Origin: Cephalopachus bancanus
Lineage: Eukaryota > Chordata > Mammalia > Primates > Tarsiidae
Reading direction: 5' to 3'
Assembly: GCA_027257055.1 (NCBI GenBank)
Contig: JAPVLO010000133.1
Coordinates: 1 to 64,000, forward strand
DNA length: 64,000 nt
Below the pieces are notes generated by a model, which searched no databases, was not told the DNA's origin, and saw only the letters and a list, made by a program, of their open reading frames with translations. Made by a program: the position numbers and the translations under genes. This document shows, piece by piece, positions 48,640 to 60,862 of this stretch (position 1 is its first letter; each line of letters begins with the position of its first letter).

Positions 48640-49241
48640 ATTGTAAACACTGCTCTCAGCTATAATTATAAGAAGTTAAAAATAATAATAAAGAGCAAAT
48701 AAATCCCAAGCGATTAAGAAAAAAGAGCAGCTATCAATAAAAGAAAGCAAACAATAAAGTCAGTATCATCTAAAGTAAATTATTTTTAAAAGTTCAATAA
48801 AATTAATCAAATTTTTTTATAAAAAGGAAAATACAAATTTCTTATGTCAGAAATGAAAGTGAAAACTTCACTCCAGAGACTTCAGTCACAAAAAGAATAA
48901 TCAAAAGGATATTATAAATTGCATTATGCCAATAAATTCAAAACCAAGATAAAATAAATAAATTCCTTCAAGTACAAATATTATCAAAACTAACAGAAGA
49001 AGTAGAAACTCTAAATATTCTCTCTTTCTATTAAAGAAATTGACTTTATAATTTAAAACATTCTAACAAAGAAAACTGCAGGCCCAGATGGCTTCACTAG
49101 TAAATTCTATTAAATATTAAAAGAAGAAATAATATCAACCTTACACACCAATTCTTTTAGAAATATGTGAGGACAGCACACATTAAACTAACTTACCAGA
49201 CCAGCTTCAACTAACATAAAAATTTGAGAATAGCATTAAAA

Positions 49242-49559
49242 GTAAAGAAAGTTGAGCTGGGCTCGGTGGCTCAGCCTGTAATCCCGTGCCTTTGGGAGGC
49301 TGAGGTGAGTGGATTGCCTGAGCCTGTGGGTTCGAGACCTGCCTGGGCAGCGAGACCTCATCTCTACAATAAATCAAAAAATCAGCCGGGCCTGGTAGCA
49401 CATGCCTATAATTCCGGCTACTTGGAAGGCTAAGGTGGAAGGATTGCCGGAGCCCAGCAGGTCGAGGCTGCAGTGGCCGGAAGCGGCCACTGCACTCCAG
49501 TCTGGGCAAAGGAGTGAGACTCCAACTCAAAAAAAAAAAAAAAAGGTAAAGAAAGTTGA
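49242..49559 (+). mobile_element. Full-length Alu, short-left-arm lineage type
   Basis: Body 49256-49545, flanked by a perfect 14-bp duplication GTAAAGAAAGTTGA (49242-49255, 49546-49559). Same diagnostic states as the copy at 27981 (CCCGTGCCTTTGGGAGG, CCTGGGCAGCGAGACC). Confidence 0.95.
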
Positions 49560-50880
49560 AGATCAGCATTAATATTTTTCATGATGTAGATGCAAACATT
49601 CTTTTAAAATACTTGAAAATCAAACCCCAAAAAACGTATAAAAAGTATGCCAAGGAAAAATCAGATTTATACTATGGATGTTAAGTGTCAAACAAGCAAT
49701 AAGTTCATCAGTATTAGTCAATCAATGCAATTAACCAGGCTAACAAACTAAAGAAGAAAATGTATGTACTTATTTCAATTATGCCAAAAAAAAATCATTA
49801 AACCTAATTACAATGAATAAAAAGACACTTCCTCAAACTGATAAAGGGCATCTATGAAGAAACCCACACTTAACATTATACATAATTAAGAATAGTTTCC
49901 TCCTAAGACAAGGTAAAAGGTATAGATATCTGCAATCATTACTTCTACCAAAGATTGTATTTGAAGTCCTAGACATTGCAATATGGGAAGAAAAAAAATA
50001 CATAAAAGAAACAAGCAAAACTGTCTCTGTTTTCAGATGATGAGATTGTTTACAAAGAAATTCCTAGGGGATTGAGGCAAACAATCACAAGAATAATAGA
50101 TACATTTGAGAGAGTCACAAGATACATGGCTAATTATAAATTTTTGCTATATTTTTGTATAGAGGCAACAAACAAACAGAAAATTAAACGTAGAAACTAT
50201 ATCATTATAAAAATATCAAAACAGAAAATTCTTAGGGTTAAAGTTAGTGAAAGAAGAATAACTCTCTACACTGAAAACTGCAAACTATTGCTGAAAGAAA
50301 TTTTAAAATGGCAAAATATATGAAGAGATATACTATGTTTATAAATTGGAAAAAGATATCAACTTTTTCCAAATTGACTTATAAAGTCAATGTAATTTTA
50401 ATTAAAATCCCAGCCTGCTGTTTTGAAGAAACTGACAAACTGATTATAAAATTTATATAGAAATATAAAGAATCTAGCATCATCAAAACAATCCTGAAAA
50501 ATAAAAATTTCAAAAACTTACACTACTTGATTTCAAGATTTACCATAATAATTTCTATGTAAATGATCTCATTATCTTAAAATATAGTTTTACTTCTTCT
50601 TTTCTGATCTTTATGTAACAAAATTTCTGTTTCTAGGATATATGTACATAGTTTCTACAACTCAATATGGAAAAGAGACCCACCCAATTAAAAGTAAATG
50701 AGCAAAAAACAGAGAAATCTTCAAAAAGGAAGATATCATAATGTCAATGTGCACATGAAAAGGTGCTCAACATAACACACTAGAATAATGCAAATTAAAA
50801 CCACAATGAAATTGCAATGCAAACCCACTAAAAGACTACAATTATTTTAAAAGATTAACATCTCCAGATATTGGTGAGAA

Positions 50881-51155
50881 TGAGTTCATAATCCCAGCAT
50901 TTTGGGAGGCAGAGGTGAGAGGATTGCTGAATCCAGGGATTCGAGGCCAGCCTGGGCAACTTGTCGAGACTGTCTCTACAATACATCAAAAAATTAGCTG
51001 GACATGGTGGCGAGTGCTTCTGGTTCCAACTACTTGAAGGCGAAGGCAGAAGGATCGCATGAGCCCAGCAGGTCGAGGCTGCAGTGGCCATAAGCATTCC
51101 ACTGCACTCCAGCCAGGGTGACAGAGTGAGACTCCAAATCAAAAAAAAAAAAAAT
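50881..51155 (+). mobile_element. Alu lacking the first bases, inserted in L1M
   Basis: Starts around the Alu AGTTCATAATCCCAGC region, so roughly the first 20 bases are missing. Flanks TTGGTGAGAA (50871) and TTGGTGAGGA (51156) act as the target duplication and are the L1M's own sequence. Confidence 0.85.
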
Positions 51156-51700
51156 TTGGTGAGGATACAGGGCATCTAGAACTCGTACATAATGCGTGTG
51201 AGATTGTAAATAGTCCATCAAATTTAGAAATTATTTGCAGTTTTAAAAACACATTTACTTTGTGAGCCAGCAATTTTTCCCCTAAGTTTATTTCAGAAAA
51301 ACAAAAGTACTTGTGTGAAAAAATAATTGTACATGAATGTTCATAGATTTATTCATAGCTGCCAAAATTGAAAACAACCAAACGTTCTTCAGTAAAGAAA
51401 TGGAGACAGAATACACATATACATATATACAGTATGATCTTATTTATATAAAATTCTAGAACAGGAAAAACGATTCTAATTTATGTTTCCAGAAATCAAA
51501 ATTGCCTCTGAGGATCTGGGACAGAGATTAATTGAGAAGGAGTATAAGGAAATATTCTAGAGTAGCGGAATTGCACTACATTGATGGGGGTGTGAGTTCT
51601 ACCGAAATAAAAATAGTATTTGATGAATCTGATTAACTGTATGCTTAAGATTTGTGTGTTACCCAGTGCACAAATTTTACATCAGTTACAATGGTCTTAA

Positions 51701-53079
51701 ACAAAATGAGAAAATGCTAAAATTTGCTAAATATGTGACGGTCATATAGTGTCTACTTCTTAATCTCTGTTTTTCTGCATTTTTGAAATAGCGCATAACT
51801 TTGGTAGTGAGAGGAACTAATCAATTTTTAACAAGAATTGTGAAAACTAGTTTTGTAGGATCTCCTGACAGCTTTAAGAAGGCTCACAAGAACATTGGAT
51901 GCCTGAAGTTGACAGAGGTTGAAGCAGAGAGGAGCATGGGAACTTGAGAAAAGCATGCTTTCCTGTTTTACATGTTCACAAGGCAAGAGAACTTTATATT
52001 CACAGTTTCATATCTTGCATGATAAAAATAGACTTGAATCTCTAACTGTAGTAAATATATATCTTACTGGAGTTTTTCTATAGCTCACAGTGAATAGATG
52101 CAGGATAAATTAAACATAAATAAATCATTTGATCAATATCAGCTACAGGGAGAAGGATGGTCTCATAGAGAAATTCACTTATAAACATTATTTCAAGCGT
52201 GCTCTTCAAATAAATACAGATTTTAAGAATAGCAAAATGTGAACACGGCTCAACATAAATCATGGTTTACTATTTTCCTTCACCCATAGAGGTGTTGGAA
52301 TGTTATGCTGCTCAATTTCATTTACCTGTCACTTTAATGAGTAGGGACTGAAGACAAAGGAGATGCCATGGTTTAATAATTGCTCAAAGGGATATGAGTG
52401 GGAGAAATACTTAAATGGTCAAAACACCAGCCATTTTGACTCTCTGGATATCCTTGGGACTCCATATTTGAGTTACCAAAGGAATCAACCTGACCCAAGA
52501 AATCAAGAAGACAAGCATATATGTGTTGTCAGTATCAGATGTTCAACACCCAGACTCAACTCATTTACCCCTCTCTCCTGATCCTTCCTGAGTAAAAGAT
52601 ATGAAATAAACGTATGCTTTAGGATGGCATCTAGCAAGGAATTTATGACCCAGTGTCTCCCAGGATCCTATTAAAATTCTAACTGAAAAAAAGAAAAAAA
52701 AAATCTCATAACAGCATTGAAAATTAATTCTAATAATACAACTTTTTTACAATTGAAAAGAAATTTTCACGAATGAACTATGGAAGATGTTGCTTCCTTT
52801 ATCCCAAAGACTAAGGGGAAAAAATTACAATGGGAAATGGTTCAATAGCAGATTTCTAAAGGATATCTTCAAAAAGACAAAAAGCTGTGACCTCTAGGAA
52901 GTGAAAACAGAAAAGCATACGCAAAAAAACAGAGATGAAGCCAGAAAATGAAAAGAACATTTCTGAACATAAAAGCTGGAAGCGGAATGCAAAGGAAAGG
53001 TTGGTGTATGTCAGTACACAAAAAGTGAAAAGTTCACCAACCAAACAAAACAAACACAAGAAGGTGGGAAAATGACTGG
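51701..53079. other. Intergenic AT-rich sequence
   Basis: No named repeat recognised, no coding signal. Confidence 0.6.
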
Positions 53080-53880
53080 CAGTGTATAGAATAAAAAAAA
53101 GATCAATGGCATGACTTTATAAATAGGTCTAACAATCATCAAGAAAAAAAAACTTGAGAAAAAAAGTACAAATAATTACATAAGAAATGCAATTTTGGAG
53201 TAACATAAAAGATTCAGTCTGTTTAATAATCAAAGAAATACAAATCATTATTCAATGAGATATTCTTTACACCTTTATTTAATCAAATGAAAATAGCAAC
53301 ATTGGCAAGTATGAGATGAAAGGGATAGTCTCATACAGTACTGGCCGGAAAAAAGAAAAAAAATTACAACTTTATAAAAGGTAACTTTACCATTTAAGTA
53401 AATACACTTAAAATACTTTTTAACCTCAAACCCTGAAACATCAGGAGAATTTGTCCTGAGAAAATAATCAAATTCTCACCAACATCTACATGTCAGAAGT
53501 CCAAGGTGGCTGTATTTATAAGAGGAAAATATTTGGAAACAATCTGTATTTTTAGTAATTAGAACTGATTAAATAAATCTTGTACATAATTATGAAAACT
53601 ATTTACAGTCATTAAAAATTGGGTTTTGAACATCACATAAATGTTCATCTTGTAATACCAATTTTAAAAATTAGAAACAAACTGATTAAAATTGTGTCAA
53701 AGAAAAACTATAAATGTATTACATCTCTGGAGATGTGAAAGGTTGCAAGGAAATACATCAAATGATTTTTTAAAAGGAGTTATTTTTGAACAGCAAATTA
53801 CAGGTGTCTTTTTTGTTCTTTAAATATGTCTGAATTTTTCCAAATCATATATAATAAACTTTTGCTACTTTTATAATCAG
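53080..53880 (+). mobile_element. L1M or HAL1-type 3' remnant
   Basis: AATAATCAAAGAAATACAAA, ATTGGCAAGTATGAGATGAA, TTTACAGTCATTAAAAATTG and a final ACTTTTGCTACTTTTATAAT follow the end of old L1-type elements. Diverged. Confidence 0.6.
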
Positions 53881-56800
53881 GGTATGCATTTCAAAAATCA
53901 CAGATTATGATTAAAAAACAAATAATACATCCTTGTTTAATATTATATAGTCATCTGCACAACAAAAGAAAACATGAATGAATTATGTAAATAAAACCAT
54001 GGGATACAGTATTCTACTATCCCTGTCTTTCAAAGAACATCTGCCAGAGTTAAAATACTCCACATAATATAGTTAATGAGGAAGTGAATGACATATTTTT
54101 GAAATTTTCCTTTTCTAGGACAAAATGACTTTGTGATCTTTGATGGTTCCCAGGAAAGCCGCCTGCTTTTTATTTCAGACTTTCTTCTAAAATCTCCCAT
54201 TAGTTTCACCATCGCACCTTTCATAGCAAACATAACAGAGCTAGCTACCTGTGGTTACCCAACTCTTCAGAAGCCTTGCAAAACTTAATAAAAAGCAAAC
54301 ATAGCTCTATATTCAGAAGCCATTTTATATAATTAAATGTAATTTTCGGTTTCACTACACAAATTTGGTAAATTGGAGTCCAGGCATTGCTTTGAACTCT
54401 GATGAAAGGAATTATATCTATTCCAAGCAACACTGCATCCAACTCACTATAAAAAGTTGTCTTGATCAATTTTCCCCACTAGATGGCAGACTTGGGATGC
54501 TACATGTAACAAAATTGAATTATTTCTGAAACATTAACCAAAAGACTAAGTAAAAACAAGGCCATGTGAAGTTTAAAATGCTACAATAGGGTTGATAAAC
54601 AAGCAAAGGGGAAATAGTTAGGAATCACAGCTGAGACTGATCATGGGAAATAAAAAATGATTGTGCTCACCTACCTTTATTGTGTGCCTTTTTAGTTGTA
54701 TAGCTCACTCCCTTTCATTCTTTGCTTTTGTCAATCAGGTCACCATCGAACAAGTCCTCGTTGGTAAGTGGAACAGATTCAGTATGGCGGGGTCCATCTT
54801 CTCTGGCTTCCAAATAATCTTCACTTGGCAGTGATTCTCATGCATGGCAAGCAAAATGAAGGATCTAGAAATTCATGGAACTGCCTTTCTTGTCCGAAAT
54901 GAAAGGGAAGGAGAAGATCAACAAAGACATCGATTTGCAATGCAAGATGGCAGACTGACCATGTTCCTTTGTCTCTCCTCTCCCTCCCTGGACCCCAGTT
55001 TAATTTATGCTCACTGAATGATTCACCTTGATCTACCAAAGAAAACTGCTTGGAATTACAAGCAGGCCATTTTGGAGCCCTACCAGTTGAGACCATTCTT
55101 TTGGGTTGCAACAAAAGCTGGTAGCAAACCATAGCCTTGCAAAGTCTTAAAACCAAGAAATGCCTTTCTCTCAGAAGAGAGAGACCATGCCACAGCGCCA
55201 CATGCCTGTCTGTCACCAAGTCGTGGGATGGCAAGTGATGGTGAATGTGGTTCTCGATGCTTTCCCTCTTTGGATTCTTATTTCGTTCAGTGCTGGTTTG
55301 GGAATGAAATTAAGTCTCCAGCTATTCCGGAATGCCACTGAAGAATTCAGCAGCACTGAACCACCTCAGCACCCAAGGACAAAGAATGATCGCTGAGGCC
55401 CTGATCATTGGTCCTTATCCTTTACTAAAATTGTCACTGATTGAGGCTGAATTTCTGGTGCAGAGACTCAGTAGAAATCACAAGTAATGCCATGAAGAAT
55501 GACAATCTGGATGATAAAGGTCAAGAAGGACAGTGGCTCATACAAAACGCTGTTAATTCTTTAGCCTGCCCTTCTAAGAATTCACCTAGCACAACATTTC
55601 TTTAAATAGTCAGGTCTAGCCTTTCGTGTCAATCAAGAGGATGCTTAAAAGGATGCACACAGTGTACTCACGCCCCCTGGAACATTCAGCTAGTGCCTCT
55701 GAGACCCTGATAAGGCGGACACGTTAGATTGGGCCTTGTCTGGGGAAACAGCAAGCAGCTCAGCCCAGGCTGCTCAGGTCAGCACTGCAGGTTTCCACAA
55801 GAGAGCAGCACACCCTTAGTTTTGAGAAGCTCATCTGCGGACTCTGCTTCCTCTCCATTCCAGATTCCTTTTTTCCCTTTTGTGCAGGTGGGTGCTAGTC
55901 ACAAACATGTGTGTTTTCGCCTGCAAACACTGATGTGAGCATAATACATTCCTCCCCTACACAGGCACGGGTGAGGTTTTATGGGTCACTATTTGCAGAA
56001 ACCCAGACCCAACCTGGCATAAAGAGCACGGTAAATGCTAGTGGGGACAGTGACACGCTGCTTGAGATCATGTCATCTCATTCTGTACAAGCGGTAGAGT
56101 GTTCCTTTCTAACAACCATTGTTTACCTTCAGAAAATGTATCTTCCTTTCTTGGGAGAGTATACATTCACCAAAAACTTAGAGTCTAAAAATAGGGTGGA
56201 TGGAGATAATGTTTTCAACCTAAAAAAATAAAATATTTACACAATTTCTTTAGGACATTGCATCCCAAACAAATATTAAATTCCAATGTTTTAATCTTTA
56301 CTAAGTACCAAAATGGTGCTAAGTTCTATAGTTCATATGGAAAATAAAGTTACATGGAGAGTATTGGTACTATAAGAATCCAGTTTTTATTAATTCTTTA
56401 ATTTTAATGCACAGAGAGAAAAACACAATTTTGCCATGGATATATCTTTCAAATCAGAAAAAAAATTATTTTAATCCTTAGTCTTATTGATTGCATAGAC
56501 TATGTGGACATTTTGTAATTTAAGCAATTGTGACTTGATGAAACAACAAATAGTCTAATAGTAAAATTATCTGGTTTATTTTACCCTCATTAACTATGAA
56601 GCAGATTTTGTATTATTGAGTTTTGCTTTTGTTTTAAATTCTCTGAAGCGTGGGTTGTTTGCCAGAGTGAATTATTTACTAATACATATCACCCTCAAAA
56701 TAGAAGGTTTCCCATCAAACGATTGGCATCCACTACACGATAATAACCCAAGAATTCAGCTGTGCAGAAAAGCAATCTAAAGGGTCCAGGAATGAATTGC

Positions 56801-57706
56801 TTGTTTCAAAGATAATTCTGTCTCTGCACAAAAGAAGCAGGGGAGGGTTGCGTTGTTCTTTTGATAACAAATAATAGAGACCTGCTCTTATTCTTTCCTT
56901 TGCCTGCTCCAGGAATGAAGATGGAAATTTAACGCAAAGCATCCTGGTCTTGCTCATTAGGATTCTGTAAAGTCCTGCCATTTAGGAAATGTGTCTCAAT
57001 TTCCGTGAAGATGAAGCAGGAAGGTCAGACTGAGCTTTAATCAAGGTATCTCTCTGCTGGGGTAGGAAGGCTCCCCTCCCCTCATATATGTGTCTTTAAT
57101 TTGACTGCTTTCTTTAAGGTGCCTGGAGCCATGTCAGGGCCTGGTCGGGGCTGCTGTTCTCTTAATCCCTGAAGCCTAGCAAGTACACTGATATTGTCAC
57201 TGACAATTTACTCTTGCATTATTTTCCTGCTAAACTGGGAGGGATTCTGTCACGGGTGCACTATCAAAAATACATGAAGGACTTGCCCCTTATTAAGAGA
57301 TGCTATGACAGTGGAGCTAACGTTTATAATGTCACCCTAGCAATGAGCAATCCCCATCCCTCACAAGCCACAAGGATAAAAGCAGAACTCTTACATGGCA
57401 CTCTTCTGCAAGGTGGGAGTGCTTTTCCTGGGAAAATGTATTGTGTTGTCATTCCATTTCGTTCAAAGAACATCCACTCCCCTCACTGCCCTGAACTGCT
57501 TGCCACAGTCACCCCCCTCACCCTGTCCCACTCACATCCCCATTGGACTGGCATGGTCCCCAACCCCTTCAGTGATCTTCTATGTCATAGAGAGATAAAT
57601 CCCTCTCTTTTCCCAGGGTCCTCAATGCCATCACTCATTCTGTGTTAGGAGGGGATTGTTGATTGCTTCCTGAAAAACCTGGGAAATTAGACACATTGAT
57701 TAATCA
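53881..57706. other. Intergenic unique sequence
   Basis: 3.8 kb without Alus or L1. It contains a 40-codon coding-like stretch on the - strand (54718-54837) discussed in the findings, and several open frames of 60-145 codons on both strands that overlap each other and have no recognised domain. Confidence 0.6.
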
Positions 57707-58206
57707 GGTATGTTCTTCCAAAAAGACACTTGCACACAAATGTTCATTGCTGCACTATTCACAACTGCAAAAACCTGGAACCAACCCAGATCCCCGTTGG
57801 AAGTGGATTGGATAAAGAAAATGTGGTACATATACATAATGGGATACCATGCAGCCATAAAGAAGAACAGAATTATGTCTTTCGCGGCAATATGAATGTG
57901 GCTGTACACCATCATACTAAGAGAAATATCACGGAAACAAAGAACTGAATACCGCATACTCTTACTCACAAGCAGGCCCTGATCACTGGTCATAGCAGCA
58001 CAAGGGTGGGATTGACAGATGCTGGACAGTGCTGGGGAAGGAGACAAGAGCCAGGGATGGGGTCACACAACAGCATACAGGGTACCAGATCCAATATGGG
58101 GGGGAGAGGGCCAGCCAGAAGCCCCAACTTCATGTGCTTGCAACTTCCTTATGTAGTGAATCCTCACAGGTACCCGACAATTCTAAAATAAAATAAAATT
58201 TTAAAA
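57707..58206 (+). mobile_element. 5'-truncated L1 3' end
   Basis: From CTTCCAAAAAGACACTTGCA through AATGTGGTACATATACATAA to an (AAAAT)n-like tail. Flanking TAATCAGGTA and TAATTAGGTA (57696 region and 58209 region) may be the duplication with one mismatch. The C-terminal ORF2 frame is broken (61 codons at 57710-57895). Confidence 0.85.
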
Positions 58207-58413
58207 AATAATTAGGTAGGATTTGGGTTTAGAAGGGTGTCATATTACACTCCCAGACTTGATATTGGGTATGCCATCTAAGTTTTTCTCTTCAATTTAG
58301 ACATTTCTCAAATCCCACTCAAGTGCAGGACTATGTGTATTAAAAACAAAACTTGATTTCTGCTTATCAAGTTTGAAAATAATAAAGGTTTCTACCTTTC
58401 TGCATTAGACATA

Positions 58414-59249
58414 TGAGGGGGGACCAAAACAAAAAAAACCCAGTGTTTATTTATAAAAACTTGTGTGTTCATTCATACATTAACTCCAGTCACCTTCAAA
58501 GTACTCTCTGTTTGATGCAATACACCTTTTCCACTGCTCAAAACAGTTTTGAACTCATCAATTTTGATGCCTTTTAGTGCTTCTGCCACTTTCTCTTTCA
58601 CTTCTACCACATTGGCAAAATGTTTCCTTCTGAGGACTTTTCTCATCCGAAAAAGCAAGAAAAAAGTCACTCACAGCAAGATTGGGTGAATAGGGTGGAT
58701 AGGTCATGAGGGTCATGCCATTTGAGTGGTCAAATGGGCAGGTGCATTGTCATGGTGGAAGAACCAGTTATCTGTTTGCCACAACTTGGGATGCTTCTTC
58801 TGCAAATTGTGATGCAACCTTCTCAAAACTTCCAGATAAAAACTTTATTTGACTGTTTGATCCAGAGGACCAAATTCTGAGTATATTATGAGGGACCTGT
58901 CCTCCAACAAGAAGTTCCGGATTGGCCGGGCTTAGTGGCTCAACCTGTCATCCCAGCACTTTGGGAGGCCAAGGCGAGTGGATTGCCTGAGCCCGCGGTT
59001 TCAAGACCAGTCTGCGCAACTTAGTGAGACCTTATCTCTACAATAAATTTAAAAAATTAGCCGGGCGTGGTAGCGCTCGCCTGTAGTTCCAGCTATTTGG
59101 GAGGCTGAGGCGGAAGGATCGTGGGAGCCCAGAAGGTCGACGCTGGGGTAGCCGTGAGTATGCACTGCACTCCAGCCTGGGCAACAGAGTGGGACTCCAA
59201 CTCAAAAAAAAAAAAAAAAGTTCCGGATTTCTTTGGATCTACCCTCATG
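58414..59249 (-). mobile_element. Mariner transposon, internally deleted (copy 2), split by an Alu
   Basis: The ends are TGAGGGGGGACCAAAACAAA and the complement of CATGAGGGTAGATCCAAAGA, next to TA at 58412-58413. On the - strand, sense to the transposase, one reads WFFHHDNAPAH, the block of the second catalytic Asp of the mariner DDD triad, then YPPYSPNLAVSDFF with the third Asp. A 65-codon frame at 58473-58670 follows with HFANVVEVKEKVAEALKGIK. Without the Alu and its duplicated target, the element is about 530 bp. It lacks the N-terminal half and holds stops and frameshifts. Confidence 0.9.
58912..59229 (+). mobile_element. Full-length Alu inserted into the mariner
   Basis: Body 58924-59217 flanked by a perfect 12-bp duplication AAGTTCCGGATT (58912-58923, 59218-59229). 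Long-form lineage type (GCGCAACTTAGTGAGACC). It sits close to the right end of the mariner and postdates it. Confidence 0.95.
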
Positions 59250-60137
59250 TGACATGGTTATGAGTGGGACAGCCAACCTCAGACAAAACCATGGGAAAGG
59301 AAATCCTGTCACTGTGCCCTGGTTTCCACCACCCTTGTCAGCCCCCTCTGCACAGGCACGCTTTCTTTCCCATTTTTCTCTGGCTGGCTATCTGATGCCA
59401 GCTAAGGGACTGTTAATATCAACTTAGATTGAGGCCATTTTCAGAAAGGTTTGCAATTGAAAATTCTGCCATATGATCTTTGAAGGTCGCTTACTCAAAT
59501 TCTAAGTAAAATCTCCAAAGTGACTCCAAAGATGTCTCCCAGAAATACTTTCCAAAGAGCTAAGACTTTCTTCATGTTATCTTCTTTCTTTACTTTAATA
59601 GACTTTTCCTAATGAAATACCTGTCCTTTTGCTAAAAATACCTGGAACTATAGAATTTTAGAGATTAAGTAACAGTGCCTCTGGGAACAGAAAGAACTCT
59701 TCCTTTAATGCTGTGAATTTTTCCCTCCCAACTTTTTAGTTGCAAACATCATCTTTTTTCACTAGATAACACCTGGGTCTTTCTAAACCATTGGCCAGAA
59801 CCAGACTGTTACAAAGTCAAAGTGTCCTTGAAGCTCTGTTTCATGTCCTAGTGGTCAGTCCCCAGCTTGCCCAACATCCAACGCCAAGGGATACAAGGCG
59901 AGAATCTTATCAACAACTCTTGACTTCTCTAGCCCAATAACTGTCCTGTTCTCTCACTGACTCTATATTCTGGCATTTGTTAAGATTATTAACTGAGAGC
60001 GACAACATCAGACTCAGGAGGAAGAAAAGATGTTAAGATATCAAGATATTTCACAGAAACCAGAAAGAGTTGACCAGCAGAATGGAACTAGGATCGTGAT
60101 TGGGCTCTCATTACATCTCTGCTGTGTGTTCCTCGGT

Positions 60138-60141
<4 letters not shown>
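59250..60141. other. Intergenic unique sequence
   Basis: No repeat or coding feature recognised. Confidence 0.6.
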
Positions 60142-60202
<61 letters not shown>

Positions 60203-60252
60203 ACATATGTCAAGATATAGATAGATAGATTCCCCATCTCTATCTCTGTCTC

Positions 60253-60304
<52 letters not shown>
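60142..60304 (+). repeat. Double (CT)n microsatellite with central palindrome
   Basis: Two CT tracts (60142-60200 and about 60256-60304) are separated by 55 bp holding a perfect 16-bp palindrome CTTGACATATGTCAAG at 60199-60214, a short GATA run and a (CTCTAT/CTCTGT) transition. Confidence 0.96.
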
Positions 60305-60308
<4 letters not shown>

Positions 60309-60506
60309 ATAACTTTTTCTGTTCCTTAGGGCAGAAAAACACAATCACCAAGTTGTCTGAATTCTACATGGTATAGATTCTGCCATCTTGACAAAGACAG
60401 AATCATCTTTCTCAGAATGTTTTCAAATGTAGGCAGATAACTTGAATGGGCCTGTATAAATACCTTAATCTTGGGATATCAACTGTGTTAAGAAGATGTA
60501 TTCACA

Positions 60507-60788
60507 GCCGGGCTCGGTTGCTCAGCCTGTAATCCCGTGCCTTTGGGAGGCTGAGGTGAGTGGATTGCCAGAGCCCGCGGGTTCGAGACCCGCCTGGGCA
60601 GCGAGACCCCATCTCTACAATAAATCAAAAAATCAGCCGGGCGTGGTAGCGCATGCCTGTAATTCCGGCTACTTGGAAGGCTGAGGCGGAAGGATCGCCG
60701 GAGCCCAGCAGGTCGAGGCTGCGGTGGCCAGGAGCGGCCACTGCACTCCAGTCTGGGCGACAGAGTGAGACTCCAACTCAAAAAAAAG
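60507..60788 (+). mobile_element. Full-length Alu, short-left-arm lineage type, low divergence
   Basis: Same type as the copies at 27981 and 49256 (CCCGTGCCTTTGGGAGG, CCTGGGCAGCGAGACC). Flanks AGAAGATGTATTCAC and AGAAGTACTCAC are alike but imperfect. The antisense frame of 105 codons (60488-60805) is the usual Alu artefact. Confidence 0.93.
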
Positions 60789-60862
60789 AAGTACTCACAT
60801 GTCAATGCTTATTGAAACCAGGTAGCCAAGAAGAGGTAAAAAGGAAAAGAGTACTTCTGGTA

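Larger units (their letters stand above)
48640..51700 (+). mobile_element. Ancient L1M element, about 3 kb, with two Alu insertions
   Basis: Sense ORF2 landmarks in order: GAAAACTGCAGGCCCAGATG with GGCTTCACTAGTAAATTCTA (near 49073), TAATTAAAATCCCAGCCTGC (near 50399), CTACAACTCAATATGGAAAA (near 50655), and a degenerate 3' end to about 51700. All frames are broken. Alus sit at 49256 and 50881. Confidence 0.8.

Noticed and set aside
54821..55396. Overlapping + and - strand frames (137 codons -, 78 codons +) next to the coding-like stretch at 54718.
   Set aside because: They read the same DNA on opposite strands, resemble no family I know and lack splice or promoter context.
57214..57648. 144-codon frame with PFRSKNIHSPHCPELL.
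   Set aside because: No recognisable family and an ordinary chance length for GC-richer DNA; kept only as unexplained.
60488..60805. Frames of about 60-120 codons at many Alu sites (49207, 60488, 33144, 28035 and others).
   Set aside because: Classic translations of Alu sequence; no evidence of expression or exonisation.
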